Source: Agreia sp. VKM Ac-1783 (GTDB lineage Bacteria > Actinomycetota > Actinomycetes > Actinomycetales > Microbacteriaceae). Taken from it: a stretch of 64,000 bases of DNA. Where the stretch lies: assembly GCF_900177765.1 (NCBI RefSeq), contig NZ_FXWI01000001.1, forward strand, positions 620,001-684,000. Direction: 5' to 3'. The translations under genes were made by a program, and so were the position numbers. The notes beneath the pieces are model-generated. The model was not told where the DNA came from. It saw only the letters and a program-made list of their open reading frames with translations, and did no database searches. Of this stretch, positions 16,252 through 24,419 are shown piece after piece (position 1 is the first letter of the stretch; each line of letters begins with the position of its first letter).

Positions 16252-18264
16252 CTACATCACCGCGCCGATATAGGAGTACTTCACGAAGACCTCGGACGCG
16301 ATGCCGGCCTCCTCGAGAACGCCCTGCACGGCCGTGAGCATGTAGCGCGAGTCCCAGCCCATATAGAGGAAGTGCTCGTCGTCGAGCGTGTCCCAGTGCC
16401 CGTTCCACGACTGCGCGTCGTAGATGGGTCCTCCTCGGCGGGCACTGAACGCCACGACGTCGGAGCGTGAGTCCGCCCAGAGCCTCTTGAAGATGCGGTT
16501 GAAGAGGTACTTGATGTCATAGACCTCCCAGTGCTCGCCGCGGTACTCCACGTACTCGAACTCGCGTTGCCACCCCTGCGGCCAGCCGCGTCGCTTCTGG
16601 GCGTCGAGGATGGGCGTGAGCCCGTCGTCGTCGATCATCACGACGGCCGGTCGCTTCCAGACCTGCAAGAACTTCTCGGTGAGACGCACGGTGCGGGCTG
16701 CGATCGCTCGCGTGCCCCAGGCTTCCGTGCCGGCCAGTTCGCTCGTCAACGCGATCGAGCTCTTCGCGTAGGAGCGGTCGCGCTTCTCGACAAAGGACTT
16801 GTCAGCAGCGCGCTCGGCCAGGTGCTCCTCGAGCAGAGCGAGGTTGCCGATCGTCTTGGCGAGAGCACGGTGGCTGTTCTGCTCGTCGTCGGAGTAGTCG
16901 ACCCATTCGCGCTCGCCGTCTCCGCTCCACGAATCTCCGGGGGCGAGCGGAACGATGTGCTCGACATCGAGGTCGACCGTCGAGTCGACCTCGCTGAGCC
17001 GACCCAGCACATACGCCGGGTGGGCCAATTCGGCGTATTTCAGGGCCACACGCACACGTTCGTCGCTGGGGGTGATGCGGGAGATCGCGCGAACCAGCGC
17101 ATCCGGGCCGTCGGCACGTGCCCTGCTCAGGCGCGCGACCAGGCGGTCGTTGCTCACGCCGACAAGCGTGCGGCGCAACAACAGCGATTGGATGTTCTCG
17201 AGCAGCTCGACGAGAGACGCCCGGTCGAGCGTCTGCCGCGAATAGTCGAGGTAGGCACGCATGACGAGCGGGTACATGCCGCGGCCGAACGTGTTGAGAT
17301 AGCCGAGCTGGCGCGACACCTCGGGGTCGGATTCGAGGCCCGGCTCGAGAAGAACGCGATACGCGGCGGAGTACGAGCGCCACTCGGCGGCGTGCGCGCG
17401 AAGCGTCTCGACATCGAGCCGCGGGAACTGCTGCTGGAACGCGTCGTACACGCCCCGCTGGCCGACCACGGTGACCTCGCGGCCGGTCGTCATGACCAGG
17501 TAGTGCCGCCAGAACGAGGCGATCTGCTCACCGGTGTTCTGCTCGATCGGCAGCCAGAAGGAGTCTTCGATCTCGCTCTGCTCGAGGTGCGTGAGACCCA
17601 TGAGTACGTAGTTGTGGATGAGCTCGTGGTCGCGCAGCGGCTCGCCCGTGGAGTTGAGGCTCTCGAAGATCTGCTGCGCGTTGGCATCGGCGCCGAGAGT
17701 GATGGCCACGTGCTCGAGCTTTTGCAGGCCGCGCCAGATGCGCGGCACCTCCTCGAGGCGGACCTGGCTACGGAAGAAGGCGTAGTTGTCGTCGAAGCGC
17801 GAGTCGCGCAGCTCGTCGCCGGCTCCGAGCCGATCGAGCACGACGCTTTCGAAGACCTGGGCCCAGGCGCGATGAGGGCGCAGTTTCGTTCGGCTGGGAT
17901 CGGCGGCGCGCACGAGCACTCTCTGCAGCTCTGCGGCGAGAGCCGGATCGCTGTGCTCGACCGTGTGGTGCAGGGCGGCGATCAGCAGCATCAGCGTGGT
18001 GATGCGCTGCTGTCCATCGATGAGCACGAGCTCGGAATCGTCGGCGTCGTCTGTGCTCTTCGATGACAGGATCGACCCGATGAAGTGAGTGTGCCGATCT
18101 TCTGTCTGCGAGACGGCTCGGATGTCGGTGAGCAGCTTCTCGCACGCGCCGATGTCCCAGCGGTACTGCCGTTGGTAGACCGGAACGACGATCGTGGTGT
18201 CGTCTGCGGAGAGCCACGCGACCGTGTTGACGGCGGTCGCATCGATGTTCGTGGCAGTGACCAT
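16252..18264 (-). CDS. Single-chain GmrSD-type protein (DUF262 + DUF1524), putative type IV restriction
   Basis: 670 residues. The N-terminal DUF262 domain has PVYQRQYRW (28-36) and the nucleotide-binding-type DGQQR (83-87). A DUF1524 HNH-like nuclease segment follows at about 430-500, with DLDVEHIVPL and then IGNLALLEEHL. This fusion is the architecture of GmrSD enzymes that cut modified phage DNA. The last 130 residues (from about LTEKFLQVWKRP) form an extra domain I do not recognise. No methylase or other restriction gene is adjacent, which is consistent with modification-dependent restriction acting alone. Target modification is unknown. Confidence 0.8.
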   Translation of the reverse strand: MVTATNIDATAVNTVAWLSADDTTIVVPVYQRQYRWDIGACEKLLTDIRAVSQTEDRHTHFIGSILSSKSTDDADDSELVLIDGQQRITTLMLLIAALHHTVEHSDPALAAELQRVLVRAADPSRTKLRPHRAWAQVFESVVLDRLGAGDELRDSRFDDNYAFFRSQVRLEEVPRIWRGLQKLEHVAITLGADANAQQIFESLNSTGEPLRDHELIHNYVLMGLTHLEQSEIEDSFWLPIEQNTGEQIASFWRHYLVMTTGREVTVVGQRGVYDAFQQQFPRLDVETLRAHAAEWRSYSAAYRVLLEPGLESDPEVSRQLGYLNTFGRGMYPLVMRAYLDYSRQTLDRASLVELLENIQSLLLRRTLVGVSNDRLVARLSRARADGPDALVRAISRITPSDERVRVALKYAELAHPAYVLGRLSEVDSTVDLDVEHIVPLAPGDSWSGDGEREWVDYSDDEQNSHRALAKTIGNLALLEEHLAERAADKSFVEKRDRSYAKSSIALTSELAGTEAWGTRAIAARTVRLTEKFLQVWKRPAVVMIDDDGLTPILDAQKRRGWPQGWQREFEYVEYRGEHWEVYDIKYLFNRIFKRLWADSRSDVVAFSARRGGPIYDAQSWNGHWDTLDDEHFLYMGWDSRYMLTAVQGVLEEAGIASEVFVKYSYIGAVM

Positions 18265-18382
18265 GTCTTTGTTGAACCCGTCTCGTTTCGCACGTCTCGG
18301 TGGGCGGCGTGTTGCGGTGCCGTGCAGCCGTCGAGTCTAGTAGATCGGGTTTAAGGCACTTCTTCTACAACGGATAGAGGCT

Positions 18383-18401
18383 CGATGTTAGCCTTGCCTA
18401 A
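18383..18401 (+). promoter_or_regulatory. DtxR/IdeR-like iron box
   Basis: Read on the minus strand the site is TTAGGCAAGGCTAACATCG. It matches the iron-box consensus TTAGGTTAGGCTAACCTAA at 14 of 19 positions, with TTAGG and GGCTAAC intact. It lies 53 bp before the start of the putative Fe(II) oxygenase gene, within its likely promoter. The match is by eye. Confidence 0.5.
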
Positions 18402-18454
18402 GTTGGGCCTGTTAAAACGTGCTGGCCCCCAACGAAAGGACATGATTTCTAATC

Positions 18455-19228
18455 ATGGGTTACATCAAATCTGCCGCTCTGGAAGAGACCGGCTATGTCG
18501 TACTCGATCGCTACAACAAAGAGATCGACCCCAAAGAATGGCTCGACATCGAGTACGTCGACTGGAAGTCGTCGGGCGACACCCGCTTCGCTCCTCTCGC
18601 AAGCGCCTTCGGTGACATCGAGTGCAACGGCTTCTGGAACCACAAGCCGCCGCGCACCGACAAGGATGGCGTGTTTATCCCGTCGCAGACCGAGAAGGCC
18701 CCGACTCTCACCGCCCGCGCCCAGGAGCCCGGCGCGAACGTCGGTCGCTGCCGCGTCATCGAGCTGCAGCCGAACTCCTACGCCGACTGCCTCTACAACC
18801 TTCACCAGGACGACAACAACCGCCTCAACCCCGACGGCACCGGCTGGGTCGTTCGCGGTTTCTTCAACCTCACCGACGACACGGAGAGCTTCTTCGTTCT
18901 GCGCGAGAACCGCACCGACCCGAGCGTCGAGTACCGCATCGCTCTTCCGGCCGGCGCACAGCTGATCATCGACACCCAGCGTCTGTGGCACGCGGCCACG
19001 CACCTCGGCAGCGACCCGCGCTACTGCCTCATCACGTCGTGGGAGTCGGGCCCCGAGCTCGACGCCTATATCGAGAAGTACAACGGAGTGAAGCACGTTC
19101 CGAACTTCGAGGTCGACCAGGAGGTGCTCGACGCCGGACAGGCCGAGCAGACCCGTCGCCTCGCAGCTCGCGCTGCCGCACTCGCCGCTCGCGGCCAGGC
19201 CGAGAAGCTCGTCATGAGCGAGGCCTAA
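18455..19228 (+). CDS. Putative 2-oxoglutarate/Fe(II)-dependent oxygenase-like protein
   Basis: 257 residues. I do not recognise a named family. However, the order of residues fits the double-stranded beta-helix oxygenases: HQD (H117, D119) as the HxD metal pair, a distal His in LWHAATH (H179), and an Arg exactly ten residues later (R189) where 2-oxoglutarate is usually bound. Strand-rich text lies between them (GWVVRGFFNLTDD, YRIALPAGAQLIIDT). The C-terminal 60 residues are helical and Ala/Arg-rich. AAAGGA lies upstream of the ATG with rather long spacing. An iron-box-like site precedes it and a terminator follows, so it is a single-gene unit. Confidence 0.6.
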   Translation: MGYIKSAALEETGYVVLDRYNKEIDPKEWLDIEYVDWKSSGDTRFAPLASAFGDIECNGFWNHKPPRTDKDGVFIPSQTEKAPTLTARAQEPGANVGRCRVIELQPNSYADCLYNLHQDDNNRLNPDGTGWVVRGFFNLTDDTESFFVLRENRTDPSVEYRIALPAGAQLIIDTQRLWHAATHLGSDPRYCLITSWESGPELDAYIEKYNGVKHVPNFEVDQEVLDAGQAEQTRRLAARAAALAARGQAEKLVMSEA

Positions 19229-19254
19229 GCTTCACCGCTTCAGCGTCATACGAG

Positions 19255-19287
19255 AGAGGCTCTCGCCCACGGGCGGGGGCCTCTTTT
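19255..19287 (+). terminator. Rho-independent terminator after the oxygenase-like gene
   Basis: AGAGGC and CGCCC (left side) pair with GGGCG and GCCTCT (right side) around an internal TCT/GGG mismatch, followed by TTT. Confidence 0.75.
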
Positions 19288-19363
19288 GGGCATTGCGGCC
19301 AAAACGTCGCTCCTGCAGAATATTCCTACTAGGAATGCCCGCGTTCCACCGAAGGAGACCCAG

Positions 19364-19798
19364 ATGCCATCGATCCTCACCCCCTACCTCGGTTTTCGCG
19401 ACAACGCCAAAGAGGCGATGGAGTTCTACCACTCGGTGTTCGGCGGCGAGCTCACCATGAGTCGTTACGCCGACTTCGGTATGAACGAAGATCCGTCAGA
19501 GGCCGACAAGATCATGCACGCGCAGCTGGTCGCGCCGGGTGGACTCATTTTCATGGCGGCCGATACCCCGAACAGCATGCCGTTCACCCCGGGCGACAAC
19601 TACTCGGTCTCGCTCAGCGGTCGAGACGTCGACGAACTCACGGACTTCTGGAACAAGCTCAGCGAGGGCGCGACCATCTTCGTGCCGCTCGAGATGGCGC
19701 CGTGGGGCGACAGCTTCGGTCAGCTCCGCGATCGCTTCGGCGTGAGCTGGATGGTCAACATCGGCGGTTCGCCTGAGGAACCAACGACTCAGTCGTGA
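19364..19798 (+). CDS. VOC family protein (PhnB-like)
   Basis: 144 residues from an ATG with AAGGAG seven bases upstream. Longer in-frame starts have no ribosome site. It matches the small glyoxalase/PhnB-like VOC proteins: LGFRDNAKEAMEFYHSVFGGE at the N-terminus, IMHAQLVAPGG, and the C-terminal FGQLRDRFGVSWMVN. Members bind small molecules or act as isomerases or dioxygenases. No substrate can be assigned. It stands alone, convergent with the RibD-like gene. Confidence 0.85.
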   Translation: MPSILTPYLGFRDNAKEAMEFYHSVFGGELTMSRYADFGMNEDPSEADKIMHAQLVAPGGLIFMAADTPNSMPFTPGDNYSVSLSGRDVDELTDFWNKLSEGATIFVPLEMAPWGDSFGQLRDRFGVSWMVNIGGSPEEPTTQS

Positions 19799-19810
19799 GT
19801 CGCGTGTGAG

Positions 19811-20584
19811 TCAGCGTCGGCGCGCATAGCGCGTCAGGAGCAGCCCGTCCGATTCGAGCACGTGCACGAGGCGCATCCGGCGGGCGGCGTCGCTCTCGCC
19901 GTGTGAGATCCGGATACCGGCTCCGCCTTCCAGAAGCGGGCTGACGGTCAGGCACAGCTCGTCGACGAGGTCGGCCGCGATGAACGTGCCGAACAGGCTC
20001 GGGCCGCCCTCGCACAGAATCTGTGTGAGCCCACGCTCGACGAGCACGTCGACGATGCGCTGCGGTTCGACCTGAGCTTCGCCGCACGAGATCACGTCGG
20101 CAACGCGCTCGAGCGCCTCGCGTGCGCCTGTGGGCGCCGAGTCGGAGGTCAGAACCAGCGGCCTAACCGGTGCCTTCGCGAAGATATCGCTCGTCGGGTC
20201 GAGGTCGAGCCGACCGGAGACCAGCGCGAAAGCCGGCTGCGCGGCCAGGCCGTGAGCCTCTCGCCACGTTGCATCGGCATCCGAGAGCCGCATGGCGCCG
20301 TACCCCTCGCTGCGCACGGTGCCCGCGCCGACGAGAACGACGTCGCTCAGGCGACGGAGAGTGTCGAACACCAGCTTGTCGGCAGGGCCGCCGAGGTCGC
20401 CAGAGAGCCCTTTGACTGTCGCTGAGCCGTCAAGGCTCGTGATGAAGTTCACGCGCAGGGTCGGAACGCCCCGATCGGCGACGGAGTACGCCGTGGCGAG
20501 GGCGGCTGCGTCGAGCGGGGCGGCGCCGGCGGAGAGCAGAGCGATTCGGGTGTCTGTCACGTCAGCAGCCTTCTCGTCGGTCAT
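19811..20584 (-). CDS. RibD C-terminal-type (pyrimidine reductase family) reductase
   Basis: 257 residues. The dihydrofolate-reductase-like fold of the RibD C-terminal domain is recognisable by LRVNFITSLDGSAT, DVVLVGAGTVRSEGYG and LCEGGPSLFGTFIAADLVDELCLTVSP. It lacks the deaminase half of bifunctional RibD. The resemblance is closest to stand-alone actinobacterial reductases such as Rv2671, reported to act as a dihydrofolate reductase as well. Its start overlaps the stop of the dihydropteroate-synthase-like gene by four bases, so the two are probably translated together. A folate role is inference. Confidence 0.8.
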   Translation of the reverse strand: MTDEKAADVTDTRIALLSAGAAPLDAAALATAYSVADRGVPTLRVNFITSLDGSATVKGLSGDLGGPADKLVFDTLRRLSDVVLVGAGTVRSEGYGAMRLSDADATWREAHGLAAQPAFALVSGRLDLDPTSDIFAKAPVRPLVLTSDSAPTGAREALERVADVISCGEAQVEPQRIVDVLVERGLTQILCEGGPSLFGTFIAADLVDELCLTVSPLLEGGAGIRISHGESDAARRMRLVHVLESDGLLLTRYARRR

Positions 20585-21504
20585 TCGTTCTGATCGGTCA
20601 TGTTGTGCCGCAGGTACTCGGGCTCACGCAGGCCGAGGATCGTCTCCGTCATGCGCATCGCCTGCACCGACCGCGCAACGTCGTGCATTCTCACGATCCG
20701 AGCGCCGAGCAGGGCGCAGGCGGTGGCTGCCGCCAGGGATCCGTCGACTCTGTCGTCTCGTTCGGCGCCCAGCGATTCGCCGACGAAGTCCTTGTTCGAC
20801 ACGGCTGCGATCGCCGGAAGGCCGATGCGGGCGATCTCATCGAAGCGGCGCGTGATCTCGAGAGAGTGCAGCGTGTTCTTGTTGAGATCGTGGCCCGGGT
20901 CGATGATGATCTGTGACTCGTCGAGGCCCAGATCCGTGGCCAGCTCGACGCGCTCGCGAAGAAAGTCCGCGACGTTCTGCACGACATCGTCATAGCGCGG
21001 TGCCGCATAGGCGGTGCGAGGTTGGGCGAGGCTGTGCGTGATGACGAGGGTGGCGCCGGTGGATGCGGCCAGCTCCGCGAGCGCCGGGTTCTGCAACCCG
21101 GTCGTATCGTTGACGACCGAGGCGCCCGCGGCGATACACGCCTCGGCGACCTCGATCCGGAACGTATCGACCGAGATGACGACGTCTGACTGTGCCGCCA
21201 CGGCCTGGACGACGGGGAGCACGCGGTCGAGTTCTTCAGAGGCAGAGACCTCGGGGCCAGGGGCGAACTTGACCCCGCCGATGTCGACCCAGTCGGCGCC
21301 GGCTGTCGCTGCGGCGAGAGCCGCGTCGACGGCGCGGTCGAGGGCGAAGGTTCTGCCGCAATCGAAGAAGCTGTCGGGCGTTCTGTTGACGATCGCCATG
21401 ACGGCGATGCGAGCGGAGAAGTCGATGGTGCGTGCGCCGATGGTGCGCACGGGGCTCGAAAGAGGGGGGAGCGGAAACCCGGAGGTCGCCGTGGGCGTCG
21501 TCAT
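20581..21504 (-). CDS. Dihydropteroate synthase family protein, FolP2-like
   Basis: 307 residues from the ATG at 21504. A GTG at 21558 in frame would add 18 residues. It is a TIM-barrel pterin-binding protein: VMAIVNRTPDSFFDCG, WVDIGGVKFAPGPEV, VISVDTFR, ASVVNDTTG, IIIDPGHDLNKNT and AVSNKDFVGESLG. Classical FolP has NVTPDSFSDGG and GGESTRPG. The NRTPDSF and GGVK versions here match mycobacterial FolP2, whose M. leprae form was reported to lack dihydropteroate synthase activity. The gene therefore may not be the main synthase. It is coupled to the RibD-like gene downstream and lies 70 nt after the AlkA-like gene. Confidence 0.8.
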   Translation of the reverse strand: MTTPTATSGFPLPPLSSPVRTIGARTIDFSARIAVMAIVNRTPDSFFDCGRTFALDRAVDAALAAATAGADWVDIGGVKFAPGPEVSASEELDRVLPVVQAVAAQSDVVISVDTFRIEVAEACIAAGASVVNDTTGLQNPALAELAASTGATLVITHSLAQPRTAYAAPRYDDVVQNVADFLRERVELATDLGLDESQIIIDPGHDLNKNTLHSLEITRRFDEIARIGLPAIAAVSNKDFVGESLGAERDDRVDGSLAAATACALLGARIVRMHDVARSVQAMRMTETILGLREPEYLRHNMTDQNE

Positions 21505-21574
21505 GACTCCATCATGCCTCTCGCGACGGCGCGCAGCCTGTGCGAGCGAGCTGTTCACTCTCGCTGCAGGCGAA

Positions 21575-22438
21575 TCACGAGAATGCCGCGCTCGTCCAGA
21601 TGTGGATCAGTGCATACGAGCGCAGGGGCCGCCACGGCTCGGCAATCCGTTCGGCCTCGCCGGCCGTGCTCACTCCGAGCGCTCGGCGCAGAACGAGATC
21701 GCCCGCGGGATACGCATCCCGGTCGCCGAGCGCACGAACGGCGAGGTAATCGGCCGTCCACGGACCGACTCCGACGATGGAGAGGAGCGAGGCTCTCGTC
21801 TCGACGAGGTCGACAGTCGGCGTGAGTGTGAGGCCCTCAGCGCATGCCCGGGCCACCGCCTGCAGTGTTCGAGTGCGGGCGCCCGTCAGACCGATGGCCC
21901 GCTGCAGTTCATCGGTCGAAACCGATGCAAGCACGTTGGGTCGGGGGAAGAGCAGCAGAGAATCCGGGCCCGGCTCTCCGAAGGCGGCGACGAGCCGCCC
22001 CGAGAAGGTGCGGGCGGAAAGCAGGGAGACTTGCTGACCCAGAACCGTGGTGATCGCCGCCTCGTATCCGTCGGGATGACCGATCACCCGCAGCCCGGGC
22101 CGGGCCGTGACCATCGGGCCGAGTATCGGATCGCGGCCGAAGGCATCCGTGATCGTCGAGGGGTCGAGATCGAGGTCGAGCCACGCGCGAACGAGGGATG
22201 CGACGGCCTCGACGTCGCTCGGCTCGCCGCTCGAGATGGTCGTCGTCACCGACCGGGTGCCTAGCTCGACGCGAACGGCCACGGGCCCACTCGGAGCGCC
22301 CATGATGCGCGTGACGGACAAGCCCTGCAGGTCGACCCGCTCGGAACCGGGAACAGCGTGCGCCGCGATCAGTGCTATCGCTTTCTCGCGCTCGTAGGGC
22401 GGAGAGAAAGGAAGCTCGATCGTGGTCGAGGCGGTCAT
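21575..22438 (-). CDS. DNA-3-methyladenine glycosylase (AlkA-like)
   Basis: 287 residues. It has an N-terminal AlkA-type domain, then the HhH-GPD fold: VLGQQVSLLSARTFSGRL, the helix-hairpin-helix VGVGPWTADYLAVRAL and the catalytic Asp in DAYPAGDLVLRRAL. It removes alkylated bases in base-excision repair. The ATG at 22438 lies 10 nt after the stop of the LLM-oxidoreductase gene, so an operon is likely. The open frame extends further upstream but that part is the opposite frame of the LLM gene. No Ada-type methyltransferase domain is attached. Confidence 0.85.
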   Translation of the reverse strand: MTASTTIELPFSPPYEREKAIALIAAHAVPGSERVDLQGLSVTRIMGAPSGPVAVRVELGTRSVTTTISSGEPSDVEAVASLVRAWLDLDLDPSTITDAFGRDPILGPMVTARPGLRVIGHPDGYEAAITTVLGQQVSLLSARTFSGRLVAAFGEPGPDSLLLFPRPNVLASVSTDELQRAIGLTGARTRTLQAVARACAEGLTLTPTVDLVETRASLLSIVGVGPWTADYLAVRALGDRDAYPAGDLVLRRALGVSTAGEAERIAEPWRPLRSYALIHIWTSAAFS

Positions 22439-22448
22439 CGCGGCGGTG

Positions 22449-23399
22449 TCAGAGCGCGCGGGCGAGTGGCTCGAGTCGGCCGAGCGGATCGTCTCCGGCG
22501 GGAATGAACACCACGCTGGTTGCGCCGCTGGCGTGGAGCTCGGCGATGCGCGCGCGCACTCGATCGGGGGTTCCGGCCAATGCGAGGGCGTCGACCCACT
22601 CATCCGGAAGCGCGTCGACGAACTCCGCGCGCGTCGCGGATCGTGCCCGCAGCGCCGCGAACTCCTCGGCGAAGGGCAGCGGCTCGATGTGCGGTGCCCA
22701 ATCCGGCTCGCCGATCCACTCGAGGGCCGGCCGGACGATCTCACGCGCCACCGAGGCATCGTCGTCGACCGCGGCAACGTTGTAGGCCACGACCTCATGG
22801 GGCCCCGACGCATCGATGTTCGCGAGCGCCGCGACCACGTATTCCGGGGTGACCGGCTCGGCCAGGATCGTGCCGTCGGCGGAGCGCCCGGCGATCGCGA
22901 GCGACTTGGGACCGCGCACCCCGGCGAGAACCGGGGGAGCGGTCGAAGCGGGAGTCTCGAGCTGGGCGCCATGGATCTGCACATAGCGCCCGTCGACCTC
23001 GAGAGCGTCACCGGCCAGCAGCGTGCGGACCGCCGTGAGCTGCTCGTCGAGCATGGTCAGGATGCTCGCCGGCTTGTCGCCGACCTGGCGCATCCAGGCG
23101 GGCATGCCGTGACCGATGCCGACAATGAGGCGGCCGGGATAGATCTCTGCGAGCGTGTTGGCCTCGAGCGCGGTGAAGGCGGCGTTCCTTACGGGCGCGG
23201 GCAGGATGCCGATCCCCACCCGGATGCGCTGGGTCGAGGCCAGCGCGACGGCGGCTTGCGCGAACCCGCCGCGAAAGAAGCAGTCTTCGACGACCCAGAG
23301 TTCGTCGAAGCCGAGATGCTCGGCCTTCTGAACGAAGGGAACGATCTGGTGGGCGGGGAGGTCGCGGGGCAGCATGATGCCGACGGTGGCAGTGGTCAC
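22449..23399 (-). CDS. LLM-class flavin-dependent oxidoreductase
   Basis: 316 residues from a GTG at 23399 (an ATG at 23375 is an alternative). It is a luciferase-like TIM barrel: GFDELWVVEDCFFRGGFAQ, STQRIRVGIGILPAPVRN, YPGRLIVGIGHGM and PVLAGVRGPKSLAIAGR. It probably uses F420 or FMN, and the substrate is unknown. TATAGG lies about 14 bases before the start and may be a -10 element. First gene of a four-gene minus-strand run with alkA-like, folP-like and ribD-like genes. Confidence 0.8.
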   Translation of the reverse strand: MTTATVGIMLPRDLPAHQIVPFVQKAEHLGFDELWVVEDCFFRGGFAQAAVALASTQRIRVGIGILPAPVRNAAFTALEANTLAEIYPGRLIVGIGHGMPAWMRQVGDKPASILTMLDEQLTAVRTLLAGDALEVDGRYVQIHGAQLETPASTAPPVLAGVRGPKSLAIAGRSADGTILAEPVTPEYVVAALANIDASGPHEVVAYNVAAVDDDASVAREIVRPALEWIGEPDWAPHIEPLPFAEEFAALRARSATRAEFVDALPDEWVDALALAGTPDRVRARIAELHASGATSVVFIPAGDDPLGRLEPLARAL

Positions 23400-23497
23400 G
23401 CCCGCAAGCCTATAAGTCCCGTCGAGCGCCACCAAGACAGACAAAACCGGCCGCGCCCACCGCGAGGTGAGAGCGACCGGTCGATGGTCGACGCCGA

Positions 23498-23920
23498 TTA
23501 GGCGGCTTTGGCGAACCCATCCGCCGGCGATTGCCGACGGCGCTCGCTCCACCCGAGGTCTTCGACTACGCGGGTGTCGCGTTCGACCCGGGTCTGGTCA
23601 CCGATGCGTACGTCGGCCTCGATGCGGGAGTTGCTTCCGAGTCGAGCTCCTCGACCCACGAGTACTCCGCGACCGATGTGCACGTTGGCGCCGACGAAGA
23701 CGCCGTCTGAAATCACCGCGCCGCGGTCGACCCAGCTACCCGCGCCGATCCAGGTGTTCTGCCCGACCTGGGCATCCGACTCGACGTAGGCCGACGACTC
23801 GATGAATGCGCTCGGGTGAACCTTGGCTTTCGACGCCACGCGCCCGCGTCCGTTCAGGTGTCGCCGGTACTTCGTGACGACGCCGGTCTCGTCTTCAATC
23901 TCTTCTATTGGTCTGGTCAC
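23498..23920 (-). CDS. Left-handed beta-helix hexapeptide-repeat protein
   Basis: 140 residues from a GTG with GGAGG four bases upstream. After a 20-residue lead it is almost wholly hexapeptide repeats with I/V/L-G-X4 spacing (KVHPSAFIESSAYVESDAQVG, WIGAGSWVDRGAVISDGVFVG, VHIGRGVLVGRGARLG). This is the beta-helix of acyltransferase and carbonic-anhydrase-like proteins. No catalytic loop or CoA-binding extension is obvious. It may be a short structural or binding member. The function is unknown. Confidence 0.65.
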   Translation of the reverse strand: MTRPIEEIEDETGVVTKYRRHLNGRGRVASKAKVHPSAFIESSAYVESDAQVGQNTWIGAGSWVDRGAVISDGVFVGANVHIGRGVLVGRGARLGSNSRIEADVRIGDQTRVERDTRVVEDLGWSERRRQSPADGFAKAA

Positions 23921-24060
23921 TGTGCCTCCATCTACAGCCGTTCTCACGACTCGCTAGAGATAACACACAAGGGTCCATGAGGATTCCCAACTGTGCGCTC
24001 TCATATCTCGGCTTTTTCAAGCCCTATCGGCACCGCTCGAGCGGGCGTAACGTCGCCGCC

Positions 24061-24387
24061 ATGAATGCATCAGATCCCTCCACCAGCCCGCAGAACGACG
24101 ATGCCGCACGCCAGGAGCCGAACCGCAGTGCTCTCGACGAGGTCGCGCACCCGTTCGACCAGACCAACGGCATCGTCGAAGACGTCGACCGTCGTCACGG
24201 CGAGACGCATCACAACGACGAGCAGCTCGATGCCGACCCCGATGTCGACCCCGACCTCGACTCGACGCCCGAAGACGAGGAGCCGGGCCGAGAGTCTCCC
24301 GACGACCGCCGCCCGCTGGTCAACACCGAGCTGATTGCAGAAGAGGTCTTCGGAGACGACGAGAGGCGCAAGCCCCGCTTCGACTGA
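24061..24387 (+). CDS. Small acidic hypothetical protein
   Basis: 108 residues, strongly acidic (runs of Asp and Glu, as in EDVDRRHGETHHNDEQ and DVDPDLDSTPEDEEPG), with no signal peptide or membrane segment. It is likely disordered. I do not recognise it beyond conserved actinobacterial hypotheticals. The last bases and the stop lie in the first unit of a 21-bp tandem repeat. It is convergent with the MBL-fold gene. Confidence 0.55.
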   Translation: MNASDPSTSPQNDDAARQEPNRSALDEVAHPFDQTNGIVEDVDRRHGETHHNDEQLDADPDVDPDLDSTPEDEEPGRESPDDRRPLVNTELIAEEVFGDDERRKPRFD

Positions 24388-24419
24388 GGCGTCTGCCGCG
24401 TCGACTGAGGCGTCTGCCG
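24378..24419. repeat. 21-bp tandem duplication
   Basis: TCGACTGAGGCGTCTGCCGC followed by one variable base is repeated twice (20 of 21 identical), filling the gap between two convergent stops. Confidence 0.8.

Noticed and set aside
16531-18066. A 511-codon plus-strand frame
   Set aside because: Antisense to the GmrSD-type gene. No domain visible.
22439-23011. An N-terminal extension of the AlkA-like frame
   Set aside because: This part overlaps the LLM-oxidoreductase in another frame and is Ser/Arg/Pro-rich shadow sequence. The real start is the ATG at 22438.
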